A stretch of DNA of 49,808 bases, taken from the IMG/VR virus record IMGVR_UViG_3300035698_003983, positions 1-49,808 of that record; one strand, given 5' to 3'. Position 1 is the first letter of the stretch; each line of letters starts with the position of its first letter. This stretch comes from a virus. Of the stretch, positions 42,546 to 49,808 are shown one piece after another. A model generated the notes under the pieces. That model was given only the letters and a program-made list of their open reading frames with translations, did no database searches and was not told the DNA's origin. Position numbers and translations under genes: made by a program.

Positions 42546-42944
42546 ATGACAGCGCCAGACAACCCGATCGAGAAGCTAACACGTATCTTTATTAAGATGC
42601 GTGATGCGAAAGCCAAACTCGCCGCCGAGTTCAAAGACGAAGAGACCAAGCTCACGGCGCAGATGGATCAAATCAAGGCCGCCTTGCTTGAATACTGCAA
42701 AGAGCACGAAGTCGAAAGTGTTCGCACAGCGTCTGGTCTAGTGTACCGCAGCATGAAAACGCGGTACTGGACGAGCGATTGGGAGTCTATGGGTAAGTTC
42801 GTTGTGGAGAACAACTTGCCCGAGTTTCTTGAGAAGCGCCTGAACCAAACAGTGGTCAAGGCGTTCCTTGAGGATAACCCTGAAACCGTACCGCCGGGCA
42901 TCAATACGACCTCGGAGTACACAATTACCGTGAGGAAATCATGA
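42546..42944 (+). CDS. Gam/Gp157-like phage protein (DUF7173 type)
   Basis: 132 residues from the ATG at 42546 (AAAGGAG leader). An N-terminal coiled coil (EKLTRIFIKMRDAKAKLAAEFKDEETKLTAQMDQIKAALLEYCKEHE) is followed by a compact beta/alpha part (TASGLVYRSMKTRYWTSDWESMGKFVVENNLPEFLEKRLNQTVVKAFLEDNP). This layout is that of host-nuclease-inhibitor-like Gam/Gp157 proteins that bind DNA ends. Position before the SSB-like gene supports a recombination role; the name is from memory. Confidence 0.6.
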   Translation: MTAPDNPIEKLTRIFIKMRDAKAKLAAEFKDEETKLTAQMDQIKAALLEYCKEHEVESVRTASGLVYRSMKTRYWTSDWESMGKFVVENNLPEFLEKRLNQTVVKAFLEDNPETVPPGINTTSEYTITVRKS

Positions 42945-43240
42945 ACACGTCTAAATACTCCACAACTGCCGAGACTGCTGCGCACTTTAGTGTTTCAAAC
43001 GCGACGATCATGGCAATGATGAAAACTGGGGAGATCCCAGTTGGAACCTACGCACGCTTCGGTCGTGTGTTTCGCTACGACATCGAAAAGATTGAAGCCC
43101 ACCTCTTGACTGTTGGTGTGAAAGAAGGCGACCCTACCGAGCCATCTAGCGGCGATGGCGGGTCTGCTCTGCAGCGCGAGCTCGACCTTTCCAACTATGA
43201 CATCGACGAAACCTCAAACGCTAAAGGAGAACCAGCGTGA
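42941..43240 (+). CDS. Excisionase/MerR-like helix-turn-helix protein, 99 aa
   Basis: ATGA overlap with the preceding gene. The N-terminal 50 residues, KYSTTAETAAHFSVSNATIMAMMKTGEIPVGTYARFGRVFRYDIEKIEAHL, form the winged helix of the helix_turn_helix_17 / excisionase type. The C-terminus is disordered and acidic. It may regulate replication genes or act as architectural DNA binder. No integrase is present, so an excision role is unlikely. Confidence 0.65.
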   Translation: MNTSKYSTTAETAAHFSVSNATIMAMMKTGEIPVGTYARFGRVFRYDIEKIEAHLLTVGVKEGDPTEPSSGDGGSALQRELDLSNYDIDETSNAKGEPA

Positions 43241-44232
43241 GCGATCTTGAAATCTTTAAGGGCAACGCCCTCGTAAATAGTGAAATCTACAAGTCCCTCT
43301 TGGACTCGAACAAGAAAATGGCAGGCGGCGGTGCCGCAGGCAAGCGCCTCAGCATCAAAGGCGGGAAGTTCCGCAAGTATGTCGATGGCGCACAGGTGAG
43401 CGTCAGCCGGTCCGATACCATGAACATAGTTATACTCAACGCTGCAGACGTGTCCCGCACCTACTATGCCGGATCGTTTGATGAGAACAACGTGTCGCCA
43501 CCACTGTGCTGGTCTTTGGACACCCGTGCGCCAGCCCCCGAAGTTGTGGAAGAAAACCGCCAAGCGGCGCGCTGCGGCGACTGCCCGATGAACGTCAAAG
43601 GTTCCGGTCAAGGCGAGACGCGCGCGTGCAGGTTCTCCCAACGGCTGGCCATTTCGTTGGAAGGCGAACTCGATACAGTTTATCAGCTGCAGCTGCCCGC
43701 AACATCTCTGTTTGGCGACGCCAACGGTGGCGACATGGGACTGCAGGCTTACATCAAGTTCCTGTCGGGCCATGACACTCCCGCGGTTGCCGTAGTCACC
43801 GAGATGCGGTTCGACGATGAGTCTGCCACACCGAAGCTCTATTTCAAAGCCACACGCGCTCTGGACGAAGAAGAGTTGACCGAGGTTCTTGGGGCACGTG
43901 ACAGCGAGGAAGCCCATCGGGCTATCGAGTTCACTGTGGGCTCGCAAGACAAAAAGCCGGTCGAAGACAAGCCAAAGCCAAAGCCAAAGACCAAGAAGGT
44001 TGAGGAAGAGGAAGAGGAAGAGGTTGAGGAAGAGGTTGAGGAAGAGGTTGAGGAAGAGGTTGAGGAAGAGGAAGAGAAGCCCAAGCCCAAGCCGAAACCA
44101 AAACCTAAGAAGGTTGAGGAAGAGGAAGAAGAGATCGACGAGCCCAAGAAGGTCGGTAAGCCCAAAGCCTCGGAACCTGACCCCAAGACAGCAGATAATC
44201 TGGCGTCCATCTTAGACAGCTGGGACGACTAA
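43237..44232 (+). CDS. SSB-like DNA-binding protein with charged repeat tail
   Basis: 331 residues from a GTG in a GTGA overlap. The N-terminal 225 residues are an OB-like alpha/beta region with CWSLDTRAPAPE, CGDCPMNVKGSGQGE and CRFSQRLAISLEG (Cys4 zinc-type cluster at about 90-135), a pattern of phage proteins annotated as single-strand DNA-binding. Then follow KPKPKPKTKK, VEEEEEEEVEEEVEEEVEEE and a second KPKPK/VEEEEEE block, and the C-terminus ILDSWDD, like the acidic, aromatic tip by which SSBs recruit partners. The Glu-Val repeats (44,005-44,075) are DNA-level repeats. Confidence 0.65.
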   Translation: MSDLEIFKGNALVNSEIYKSLLDSNKKMAGGGAAGKRLSIKGGKFRKYVDGAQVSVSRSDTMNIVILNAADVSRTYYAGSFDENNVSPPLCWSLDTRAPAPEVVEENRQAARCGDCPMNVKGSGQGETRACRFSQRLAISLEGELDTVYQLQLPATSLFGDANGGDMGLQAYIKFLSGHDTPAVAVVTEMRFDDESATPKLYFKATRALDEEELTEVLGARDSEEAHRAIEFTVGSQDKKPVEDKPKPKPKTKKVEEEEEEEVEEEVEEEVEEEVEEEEEKPKPKPKPKPKKVEEEEEEIDEPKKVGKPKASEPDPKTADNLASILDSWDD

Positions 44233-44248
44233 TCTGCCATCTAGCAAT

Positions 44249-44273
44249 GCAGCCCCAGCACGTCTGGGGCTGC
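44249..44273 (+). terminator. Strong hairpin between the SSB-like and primase genes
   Basis: GCAGCCCCAG-cacgt-CTGGGGCTGC: a perfect 10-bp stem with 5-nt loop, 16 nt behind the SSB-like gene. No T-run follows (CCACAATAAC), so it is more likely an mRNA-end or processing/attenuation hairpin than a full terminator. Confidence 0.6.
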
Positions 44274-44297
44274 CCACAATAACAAAAGTGGCGGATC

Positions 44298-47156
44298 ATG
44301 GAGACTTCAAAATTCCTTAAGCGGGTGATCGCGGAAGGGGGCAAGTATTGCCTCTTCGCTGCGAAAATTGACACCAAGATTAAAAAACAGACATTTCATA
44401 GCACGGTAGAAAGCCTGCTGAGTGCGTCGTATGCGTTGGATAAATCTGGCCATGACGTGTACTTTGGTCTGGGATCTTTCGACGACGATGGGCTCCGTAA
44501 GGCTGAGAACGTTAAGCTCATGGGCAGTCTTTTTCTGGACCTAGATTGCGGCGAGGGTAAGGATTACCCAGATGCCAGCGAAGCCCTAACGTCTCTGAAT
44601 AATTTCTGCAAAGAATGGGGTATGCCGAAACCTTTGATGGTTTTCAGCGGCTATGGCGTGCACGTGTATTGGCCCCTGACTGATCCTGTGGCGGTTGTCG
44701 AATGGCGCCCTGTGGCAGTGGCCCTTAAGCGCGCGTGTGCAAAGCACGGTTTGCGGATCGATAACGCAGTGCCGGCGGACGCTTCGCGCGTGCTGCGCAT
44801 ACCCGGATCACACAATCGCAAATACAACCTGCTTGCGCCTGTTCACGTTCTCGGCGTGTCCAAAGGTGACGCGCAAAGATTGGCATGGTTCTCGGATATT
44901 CTGGACGCTGACGCACCGGCACCGGCTTCGATGGTCCCGTCGTCGCTATTTGGCAACGTCAAAATGACCATTGCCGACGACCCTGTGATGCAGAAGCTGC
45001 TGCGCAACAGGGAGAACTCGTTCAAGAAAATACTCCAGAAATCTATTGGTGGGAACGGATGCGCGCAGATTACGTTTATCGTAAACGAGCAAGAAAAAGT
45101 GGACGAACCGCTGTGGCGTGCAGGTCTGTCGATCGCCAAGTTTTGCAGTGACGGTGCAAAGGCCGCGCATATTATATCCAACGGGCATCCCGGCTATAAC
45201 GCAGAGACCACAGAGGAAAAACTAACGGGCATCGCTGGCCCCTACATGTGCGATACCCTTGACGCTCTACGACCCGGCGTTTGCGGCGATTGCCCGTTTA
45301 AGGGAAAGATCAAGTCCCCGATCCAATTGGGCGCGGTAGTGGCAGAAGCTGACACATGGGAAGTCGAGGACGAAGCAACAGGTGAACCAACGGTCGTCTA
45401 CAAAGACGGAACCGTCGGCATACCTCGTTTCCCGTTTCCGTTTAAGCGTGGCAAAAACGGCGGCGTGTACGTTGAAGAAGAAAACGAAGATGGCGGATAC
45501 GACGATGTCGAGATTTACTCCAACGATCTATATTATACGCAACGTGTGCTAGATGTTGAGATCGGCGAGTGTGTTCTGGGTAAGGTGCAGTTGCCGAACG
45601 ATACGCTTCGCGAGTTCCTGTTACCGCTGGTCGCAGCTACGTCAAAAGAAGAATTGCGCAAAATACTGTCGAAGAACGGCGTCGTTGTAAGCGCCAAGAA
45701 GTGGGATATTGTTATGGCTTACACTCAGAAATGGATCGAAGAACTGCAGACAACCACGGTTGCAGACGTCGCTCGCACACAATTCGGATGGACCGACGAC
45801 AACTTCACCTCCTACGTGATTGGCAACCGCGAGATATTTGCAGACCGCATAGGGTATAATCCGCCATCCTCAAGAACGTCCTTTATGTTTCCTGCATTCA
45901 AACCTGTCGGCACTCTCGAAGGATGGGTGGAGCAGGCCAATTTCTATAATCGCGAGGGTCTTGAGCCGTACCAATTTCTTTTGTGCCAAGCATTGGCTGC
46001 ACCTCTGATGCGCCTTACGCCGGTCCACGCTGCGATCTTTGACTTTTACAGCGATGGATCTGGGCACGGTAAATCGACAACACAAAAGTTTGCCTGCACC
46101 GTATATGGAGACCCCAGCGAACTCATGGTCAGACCCACTGACACTCTCAACATGCGTATGAACCGTCTGGAACTTATGATGGACGTTAACGTGCAGTTTG
46201 ACGAGTTCACCGAGTTTCCGGCAGCAGATACGTCCGATCTAATCTATGGTATAACTGACGGCCGCCAGAAAGGTCGCATGTCATCAGGCAGCAACGATGA
46301 AAGATATCGCGGCAGACCTTGGCATACCACCGTTACGTCATCGTCAAACCATTCGATGTTGGCCAAAGTTTACTCGCTAAAGTCAAAGCCTGAACCAGAG
46401 GAGCAGCGCGTTCTGCGTTTCCACGCACAGTCATTCACCTTCAAAGACAAGAACGAGACCGATGTGTTCGCCAAGAGTGTGGGTAAAAACGCAGGGCATG
46501 CGGCCGAAGTATTTGTGCAGCACATAATGCGCGACTTGGATACCGCTAAAGAGTTGCTGGAAAGCGTTCAGCGCAAACTTGACACAATCTGTGGCCTCAA
46601 AATGGAAAACCGCCTATGGTCCGTGCAGGGCGCCGCAACAATCACGGCGTTGATCTTGGCCCGCGAGGCCGGATTGTTAACCTATGATCCGGCAAAGATG
46701 TTCAAGTGGGTCGTGCAGCTGATCAATGACAACAAGAACAGCGCAGTTGAGGCAAAGATTTCTGTCGAGGCAATCGTCAACGACTTTGTGCACGAGCACT
46801 ACGGTAGCATTCTGTGGATCAAGAGCACCGACGATCTGCGCGGCATGGCGAATGGCAACGGGCTCGATAGTCTTGTTGTCCCCGAGATGCAGCCCAAAAT
46901 GCGACTTGTCGCACGCTATGAAACAGACGTAAAAGTCCTCTACATTGTCATGCGTTCCTTTAAGGTGTGGTGCACAAAACAGCGACTGAACTACGACTCT
47001 GTGATATCCGAGCTTGGCGAAAAGATGGGCGGGCGCAAGCAAAAGATGCGGATGTCTAAAGGCACGAAGATGAACTTGCCAGCTGCCACTGTGCTTTCTA
47101 TTGACTGCTCGTCATTGGATTTACCGGAGACCCCGAATGGAGGTTCTACGACTTGA
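44298..47156 (+). CDS. Primase-helicase (archaeo-eukaryotic primase + DUF927 helicase)
   Basis: 952 residues. The N-terminal 200 residues form an archaeo-eukaryotic primase/polymerase: FLDLDCGEG with Asp81/Asp83, VFSGYGVHVYWPL (116-127) and RVLRIPGSHNRK (164-175). A Cys-rich segment (CDTLDALRPGVCGDCPFKG, about 318-335) follows. The C-terminal domain is of DUF927/Cch type with Walker A GSGHGKST (587-594) and the later VQFDEFTEFP (Walker B). A combined primase and helicase replaces separate enzymes and would unwind and prime the phage genome for the family-B polymerase. Confidence 0.8.
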   Translation: METSKFLKRVIAEGGKYCLFAAKIDTKIKKQTFHSTVESLLSASYALDKSGHDVYFGLGSFDDDGLRKAENVKLMGSLFLDLDCGEGKDYPDASEALTSLNNFCKEWGMPKPLMVFSGYGVHVYWPLTDPVAVVEWRPVAVALKRACAKHGLRIDNAVPADASRVLRIPGSHNRKYNLLAPVHVLGVSKGDAQRLAWFSDILDADAPAPASMVPSSLFGNVKMTIADDPVMQKLLRNRENSFKKILQKSIGGNGCAQITFIVNEQEKVDEPLWRAGLSIAKFCSDGAKAAHIISNGHPGYNAETTEEKLTGIAGPYMCDTLDALRPGVCGDCPFKGKIKSPIQLGAVVAEADTWEVEDEATGEPTVVYKDGTVGIPRFPFPFKRGKNGGVYVEEENEDGGYDDVEIYSNDLYYTQRVLDVEIGECVLGKVQLPNDTLREFLLPLVAATSKEELRKILSKNGVVVSAKKWDIVMAYTQKWIEELQTTTVADVARTQFGWTDDNFTSYVIGNREIFADRIGYNPPSSRTSFMFPAFKPVGTLEGWVEQANFYNREGLEPYQFLLCQALAAPLMRLTPVHAAIFDFYSDGSGHGKSTTQKFACTVYGDPSELMVRPTDTLNMRMNRLELMMDVNVQFDEFTEFPAADTSDLIYGITDGRQKGRMSSGSNDERYRGRPWHTTVTSSSNHSMLAKVYSLKSKPEPEEQRVLRFHAQSFTFKDKNETDVFAKSVGKNAGHAAEVFVQHIMRDLDTAKELLESVQRKLDTICGLKMENRLWSVQGAATITALILAREAGLLTYDPAKMFKWVVQLINDNKNSAVEAKISVEAIVNDFVHEHYGSILWIKSTDDLRGMANGNGLDSLVVPEMQPKMRLVARYETDVKVLYIVMRSFKVWCTKQRLNYDSVISELGEKMGGRKQKMRMSKGTKMNLPAATVLSIDCSSLDLPETPNGGSTT

Positions 47157-47358
47157 CGATATCGGGCCCGACGGGGTTAGGATGGTCATCGATTGGGACA
47201 AGATGTTGCCCAAGGACTCGGTGTTCATCCCCTGCCTGAACGTGGCAAAGGCCCACAAGCAGGTGCGGCCTATATTCGCGCGCCGCGGGTGGAACCTGAG
47301 AGTTCACGTCAGAGTGGAGAACCACATTTTGGGGCTTCGCATATGGCGATACACATGA
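47137..47358 (+). CDS. Small basic phage protein, 73 aa
   Basis: ATG at 47137 with GGAG seven bases upstream, overlapping the primase end by 20 nt. MEVLRLDDIGPDGVRMVIDWDKMLPKDSVFIPCLNVAKAHKQVRPIFARRGWNLRVHVRVENHILGLRIWR: an alpha/beta fold of about 70 residues, with basic second half, seen in small phage proteins behind primase genes. Function unknown; last gene of the rightward transcript. Confidence 0.6.
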   Translation: MEVLRLDDIGPDGVRMVIDWDKMLPKDSVFIPCLNVAKAHKQVRPIFARRGWNLRVHVRVENHILGLRIWRYT

Positions 47359-47409
47359 TATAGAGCATGTGCTGTCACTACTTTAGAGTTGGTTCTCCAC
47401 TACCTCTAG

Positions 47410-47440
47410 GCCCCCGCGCTCCGGCACGGGGGCTTTTTTT
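47410..47440 (+). terminator. Rho-independent terminator at the end of the replication operon
   Basis: GCCCCCG-N10-CGGGGGC followed by seven T. It ends rightward transcription where the leftward virion-protein gene begins to converge; the stop codon of that gene lies in the T-run. Confidence 0.9.
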
Positions 47441-49808
47441 ATTGCCATATGGTGGCAGGGTTCCAAGCGTCCGTCATTGCCTCCACCGTGGCACGGTTCG
47501 CAGGGGAGACGTACATTCCGTGGGTGGTTTCCGCAGTCACTCGCAGGGACGCCCGATATGATTGGCGTTTGGTTTCCGGCAGGATTTGGTTCCGTGGATT
47601 GCGAGTGTTGAACTCCCGAATGTCCTCTTCAATGTCGCGTATTTGATCAAAGTCACCTTCGCTGCGCGCTCTGTTCAGACGTTGCAGCAGGCGGCTCTTA
47701 CCCCGGTTGATCGCGTTGTTCACGTTCGTACCAAACGAGTTCATGTCCAGCTTCTGCGCATAGGACGTTGGCATAAAGCCAAACGCTTGCGCAGCTATGT
47801 TGAACCGGCCGATGTCATCAACAAGGTCCCCTCGGCGCGTTTCGATACCGTCACGTGAATACCGCATGGCGCGCAACGCGTTGGCGATGGATGATGGTGC
47901 GACACCCTCAAAGAAGCGTTGCACGTCCCCGTTGGCGAGGTCTTGGTACGGCCTTTCGGCGAGATACTTGAGAGCCATGCCGAGCACTGGGCCGCCAACA
48001 CCTTCCGCCACCTGAAACAGAGGTGGTGAGTTTTGAGCCCCGAAACCGGGACGATAGATAGGTGCACCCAAACCGATACGTTCCGACATCTTAAGCCCGG
48101 ACAGGTAGTCAACAAGACCGAACGTGCCAGCCTCGCCCAAAGTCATACGTAGCATTGTCTCGAAGTCGGGTTCGTCGTCGTCTTGGAACAGCAGGTCGTA
48201 GGCCCAGCCAAACTGCTGCGCGAGGGGCATGCCCATGGCACCTGCCATAACCGCCATGCCGCCAAACATACGGACAATTTGGCGTTGGGCAATACGACGA
48301 TCCTCTGGGTCCGCACCAACGCTGCGCATGGTTGTCTGCGCGATAAGGTTCATCATCGAGATCGGGTGGCGTTTGAACATGTAGATAAGCGAGGTAAAGT
48401 TGCCCATCGAAGAGATAGGTCCTGCGGCTGCATAGATCGGCCCGTTTGACTTCTCGGACACGTTGACTGCAGTTTCGGCAGCGGCAAGGGCTTGCTCTTG
48501 CGTGAACGTGATATCCCCGTTTTCCAACCCTTTGACAAAATCTTTGACGGGCATGTCCTGCCTGCCGATGAGCTCCTGCATCTCAAGAATATAGGCAGCG
48601 TTCAGAGCGGTCTCGCGGGAATAGCGTTCCGCTTGGTGCTGCATGATACCGGTGCTGGCCGCGACCTTTTCCCACAGGTTCGCCTGCTCACCGAGCAGCT
48701 CGTCCTGCATGAGAGAGCGGTTGAACACCCCGTTGGCTTTGGCGAACTTGATCAGCGGCGCCAGATACGGTGCGTCATTGTACTCGGTGGAGTATTCAAA
48801 GAACGGCACCTTTTCCTTAACTGTTTCCACTTGACCCTCGGGTCCAACGCGAGTGACGGTGCGCTCACGACCGGCGGCCGCCAGTATTCTGTTGGCCGCG
48901 CCTATCGCACCAATGGCCCGCAGGTCGCTGTATGATCCAGCAAGCACAGGGTACACGAAGAGCGGTATCTGCGACAACGTCACAAGGGCAGTGGACGCGT
49001 TGAAGCCCAGCGTCAGCATGTACGTGCCGGCACCGAGGCCGCGTGACGCTTTCGATCTAACTTTGAACGGCGCCTCAGTGAAGTTCACCAACGTGTCAGC
49101 GTACTGTGTAGCCTCAGCACGCTGCCTGCTCAAAACCTCGGGGGAGAGGTTGGACAGGTTTGTGTTTTGGAACTGTGCGTTTTGGTCCCGTATGAGCGAT
49201 CGCGCTCTTGCAAACTCCGCACCATACTTCAGGTCCGCCGTTTTACGTGCGATTTTCATTGCGCTGGCCCGCAGGTTCTTCAGCACATCGCCCGAGGCTT
49301 TCGGTGGAGTTATTGGCGTAGCGTCGCCTTTGAAACCGCGGATACCCTGACGTCGCTTGAACGAGTTGATGAACGACGACTCTGGCGAAGTATCCAACAT
49401 CAAATTGATTATCTGCTGGCGCAAGTCGCTGGTTTGGCCTGTGACGGGATCTGTTACCGCTGCAAACTCGCCGGATGTGTCGATGGCGTCAAGCACCTTG
49501 CCGACGAAGTCCAGCGGTACGTCTTGGCTCGTGAAGCCCGCTGATGCTTGCTGATATGGGTTAATGTTGTTCACACGCTGACCTGCAGGTAGGGCTTCGA
49601 GAACGCGTATCGCGTCGGCCCGTTCCTCCACAGTCTCAAACGAATGCTTGAACTGCTCAACTTGCCCGTTCGACATGTCACCCTGACCGGTCACTGGATC
49701 AAAGGTAACAGAGAGTGGGTCGATCGCGTCGTATGACAGCCAAAACTCGCCCGAGCGTGCCATGTTGAGGTACGGGTCGAGCAGTTGCTCAGACAGGATC
49801 TTGTCGTA
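47439..49808 (-). CDS. Very large virion protein, C-terminal 789 residues (5' end beyond window)
   Basis: The frame is open to the right edge (YDKILSEQLLDPYLNMARSGEFW at 49,808-49,740, in pieces), so the ATG at 49763 is internal and the gene is longer. The visible part contains mixed helical sequence, two hydrophobic stretches (YMLTLGFNASTALVTLSQIPLFVYPVL and RMFGGMAVMAGAMGMPLAQ) and the conserved phage segment SLIYMFKRHPISMMNLIAQTTMRSV typical of the C-terminal part of giant polyvalent virion proteins (PLxRFA-related). Likely an ejected internal head protein. Convergent with the replication operon. Confidence 0.7.
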   Translation of the reverse strand, partial: YDKILSEQLLDPYLNMARSGEFWLSYDAIDPLSVTFDPVTGQGDMSNGQVEQFKHSFETVEERADAIRVLEALPAGQRVNNINPYQQASAGFTSQDVPLDFVGKVLDAIDTSGEFAAVTDPVTGQTSDLRQQIINLMLDTSPESSFINSFKRRQGIRGFKGDATPITPPKASGDVLKNLRASAMKIARKTADLKYGAEFARARSLIRDQNAQFQNTNLSNLSPEVLSRQRAEATQYADTLVNFTEAPFKVRSKASRGLGAGTYMLTLGFNASTALVTLSQIPLFVYPVLAGSYSDLRAIGAIGAANRILAAAGRERTVTRVGPEGQVETVKEKVPFFEYSTEYNDAPYLAPLIKFAKANGVFNRSLMQDELLGEQANLWEKVAASTGIMQHQAERYSRETALNAAYILEMQELIGRQDMPVKDFVKGLENGDITFTQEQALAAAETAVNVSEKSNGPIYAAAGPISSMGNFTSLIYMFKRHPISMMNLIAQTTMRSVGADPEDRRIAQRQIVRMFGGMAVMAGAMGMPLAQQFGWAYDLLFQDDDEPDFETMLRMTLGEAGTFGLVDYLSGLKMSERIGLGAPIYRPGFGAQNSPPLFQVAEGVGGPVLGMALKYLAERPYQDLANGDVQRFFEGVAPSSIANALRAMRYSRDGIETRRGDLVDDIGRFNIAAQAFGFMPTSYAQKLDMNSFGTNVNNAINRGKSRLLQRLNRARSEGDFDQIRDIEEDIREFNTRNPRNQILPETKRQSYRASLRVTAETTHGMYVSPANRATVEAMTDAWNPATIWQ

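Noticed and set aside
42941-43240. Excisionase as a sign of lysogeny
   Set aside because: The helix-turn-helix resembles excisionases, but no integrase, attachment site or repressor gene was found; a general DNA-binding role is more likely.
43839-44210. Minus-strand Ser-rich frame opposite the SSB-like tail
   Set aside because: Complement of the Glu/Lys repeat region, no ribosome site.
1-49808. tRNA genes
   Set aside because: No cloverleaf with a convincing acceptor, anticodon and T-loop was recognised by eye; a covariance-model search would be decisive.

Overview
The window is one contiguous stretch of a tailed double-stranded DNA phage genome (Caudoviricetes). Every recognisable gene is phage-like; there is no ribosomal RNA, host housekeeping gene, integrase or recognisable lysogeny repressor, and I found no tRNA. 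A GC-rich coding sequence and relatives typical of marine viral contigs suggest a marine (perhaps alphaproteobacterial) host, but that host call is inference. Head genes (837-residue-class portal, SU10-type adaptor, large virion protein) fit a short-tailed, probably lytic phage. Both ends of the window cut through genes, so the genome continues beyond it.

Left arm, 1-20,000, minus strand: a compact leftward morphogenesis and lysis transcript. From its 5' end (right) it carries small terminase candidate, large terminase, a small gene and an HNH nuclease, portal, GroES-like co-chaperonin, scaffold, capsid-associated proteins and major capsid protein followed by a terminator; then small structural proteins, a lysis cassette (membrane protein, GH19 endolysin, holin-like protein, overlapping spanin pair), a set of tiny Lys/Gly-rich proteins, connector/adaptor proteins, and tail or fibre proteins. 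Most junctions overlap by 1-8 nt.

Centre, 20,000-22,660: a divergent, mainly non-coding control region with a candidate leftward promoter, tandem repeats and G-runs near the small terminase gene, one rightward gene with a strong terminator, a leftward HNH gene full of small repeats, and an AT-rich block with iteron-like repeats that is the best candidate replication origin.

Centre-right, 22,660-37,200, plus strand: an accessory region of small genes with three unusual layers. (i) A 17-bp perfect palindrome, TTATGC-N5-GCATAA, occurs 19 times between 20.3 and 41 kb and was not seen in the structural arm. (ii) Nine short genes encode almost pure (Gly-X)n dipeptide-repeat proteins, mostly joined to the preceding gene by a stop/start overlap. 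(iii) A MoxR-type AAA ATPase, a helical DUF3150-like protein and a HExxH/VWA protein form a chaperone-like trio. Micro-genes near 36.5 kb include a candidate Acb2/Tad1-type hairpin protein (anti-immune nucleotide sponge).

Right arm, 37,205-47,358, plus strand: replication and DNA processing: a short family-B DNA polymerase, Cas4/RecB-like nuclease, DNA methyltransferase, SNF2-type helicase, an SSB-like protein with a charged tail, and an archaeo-eukaryotic-primase/DUF927 helicase. It ends at a strong terminator; beyond it a leftward giant virion protein begins (47,439 to past the right edge).
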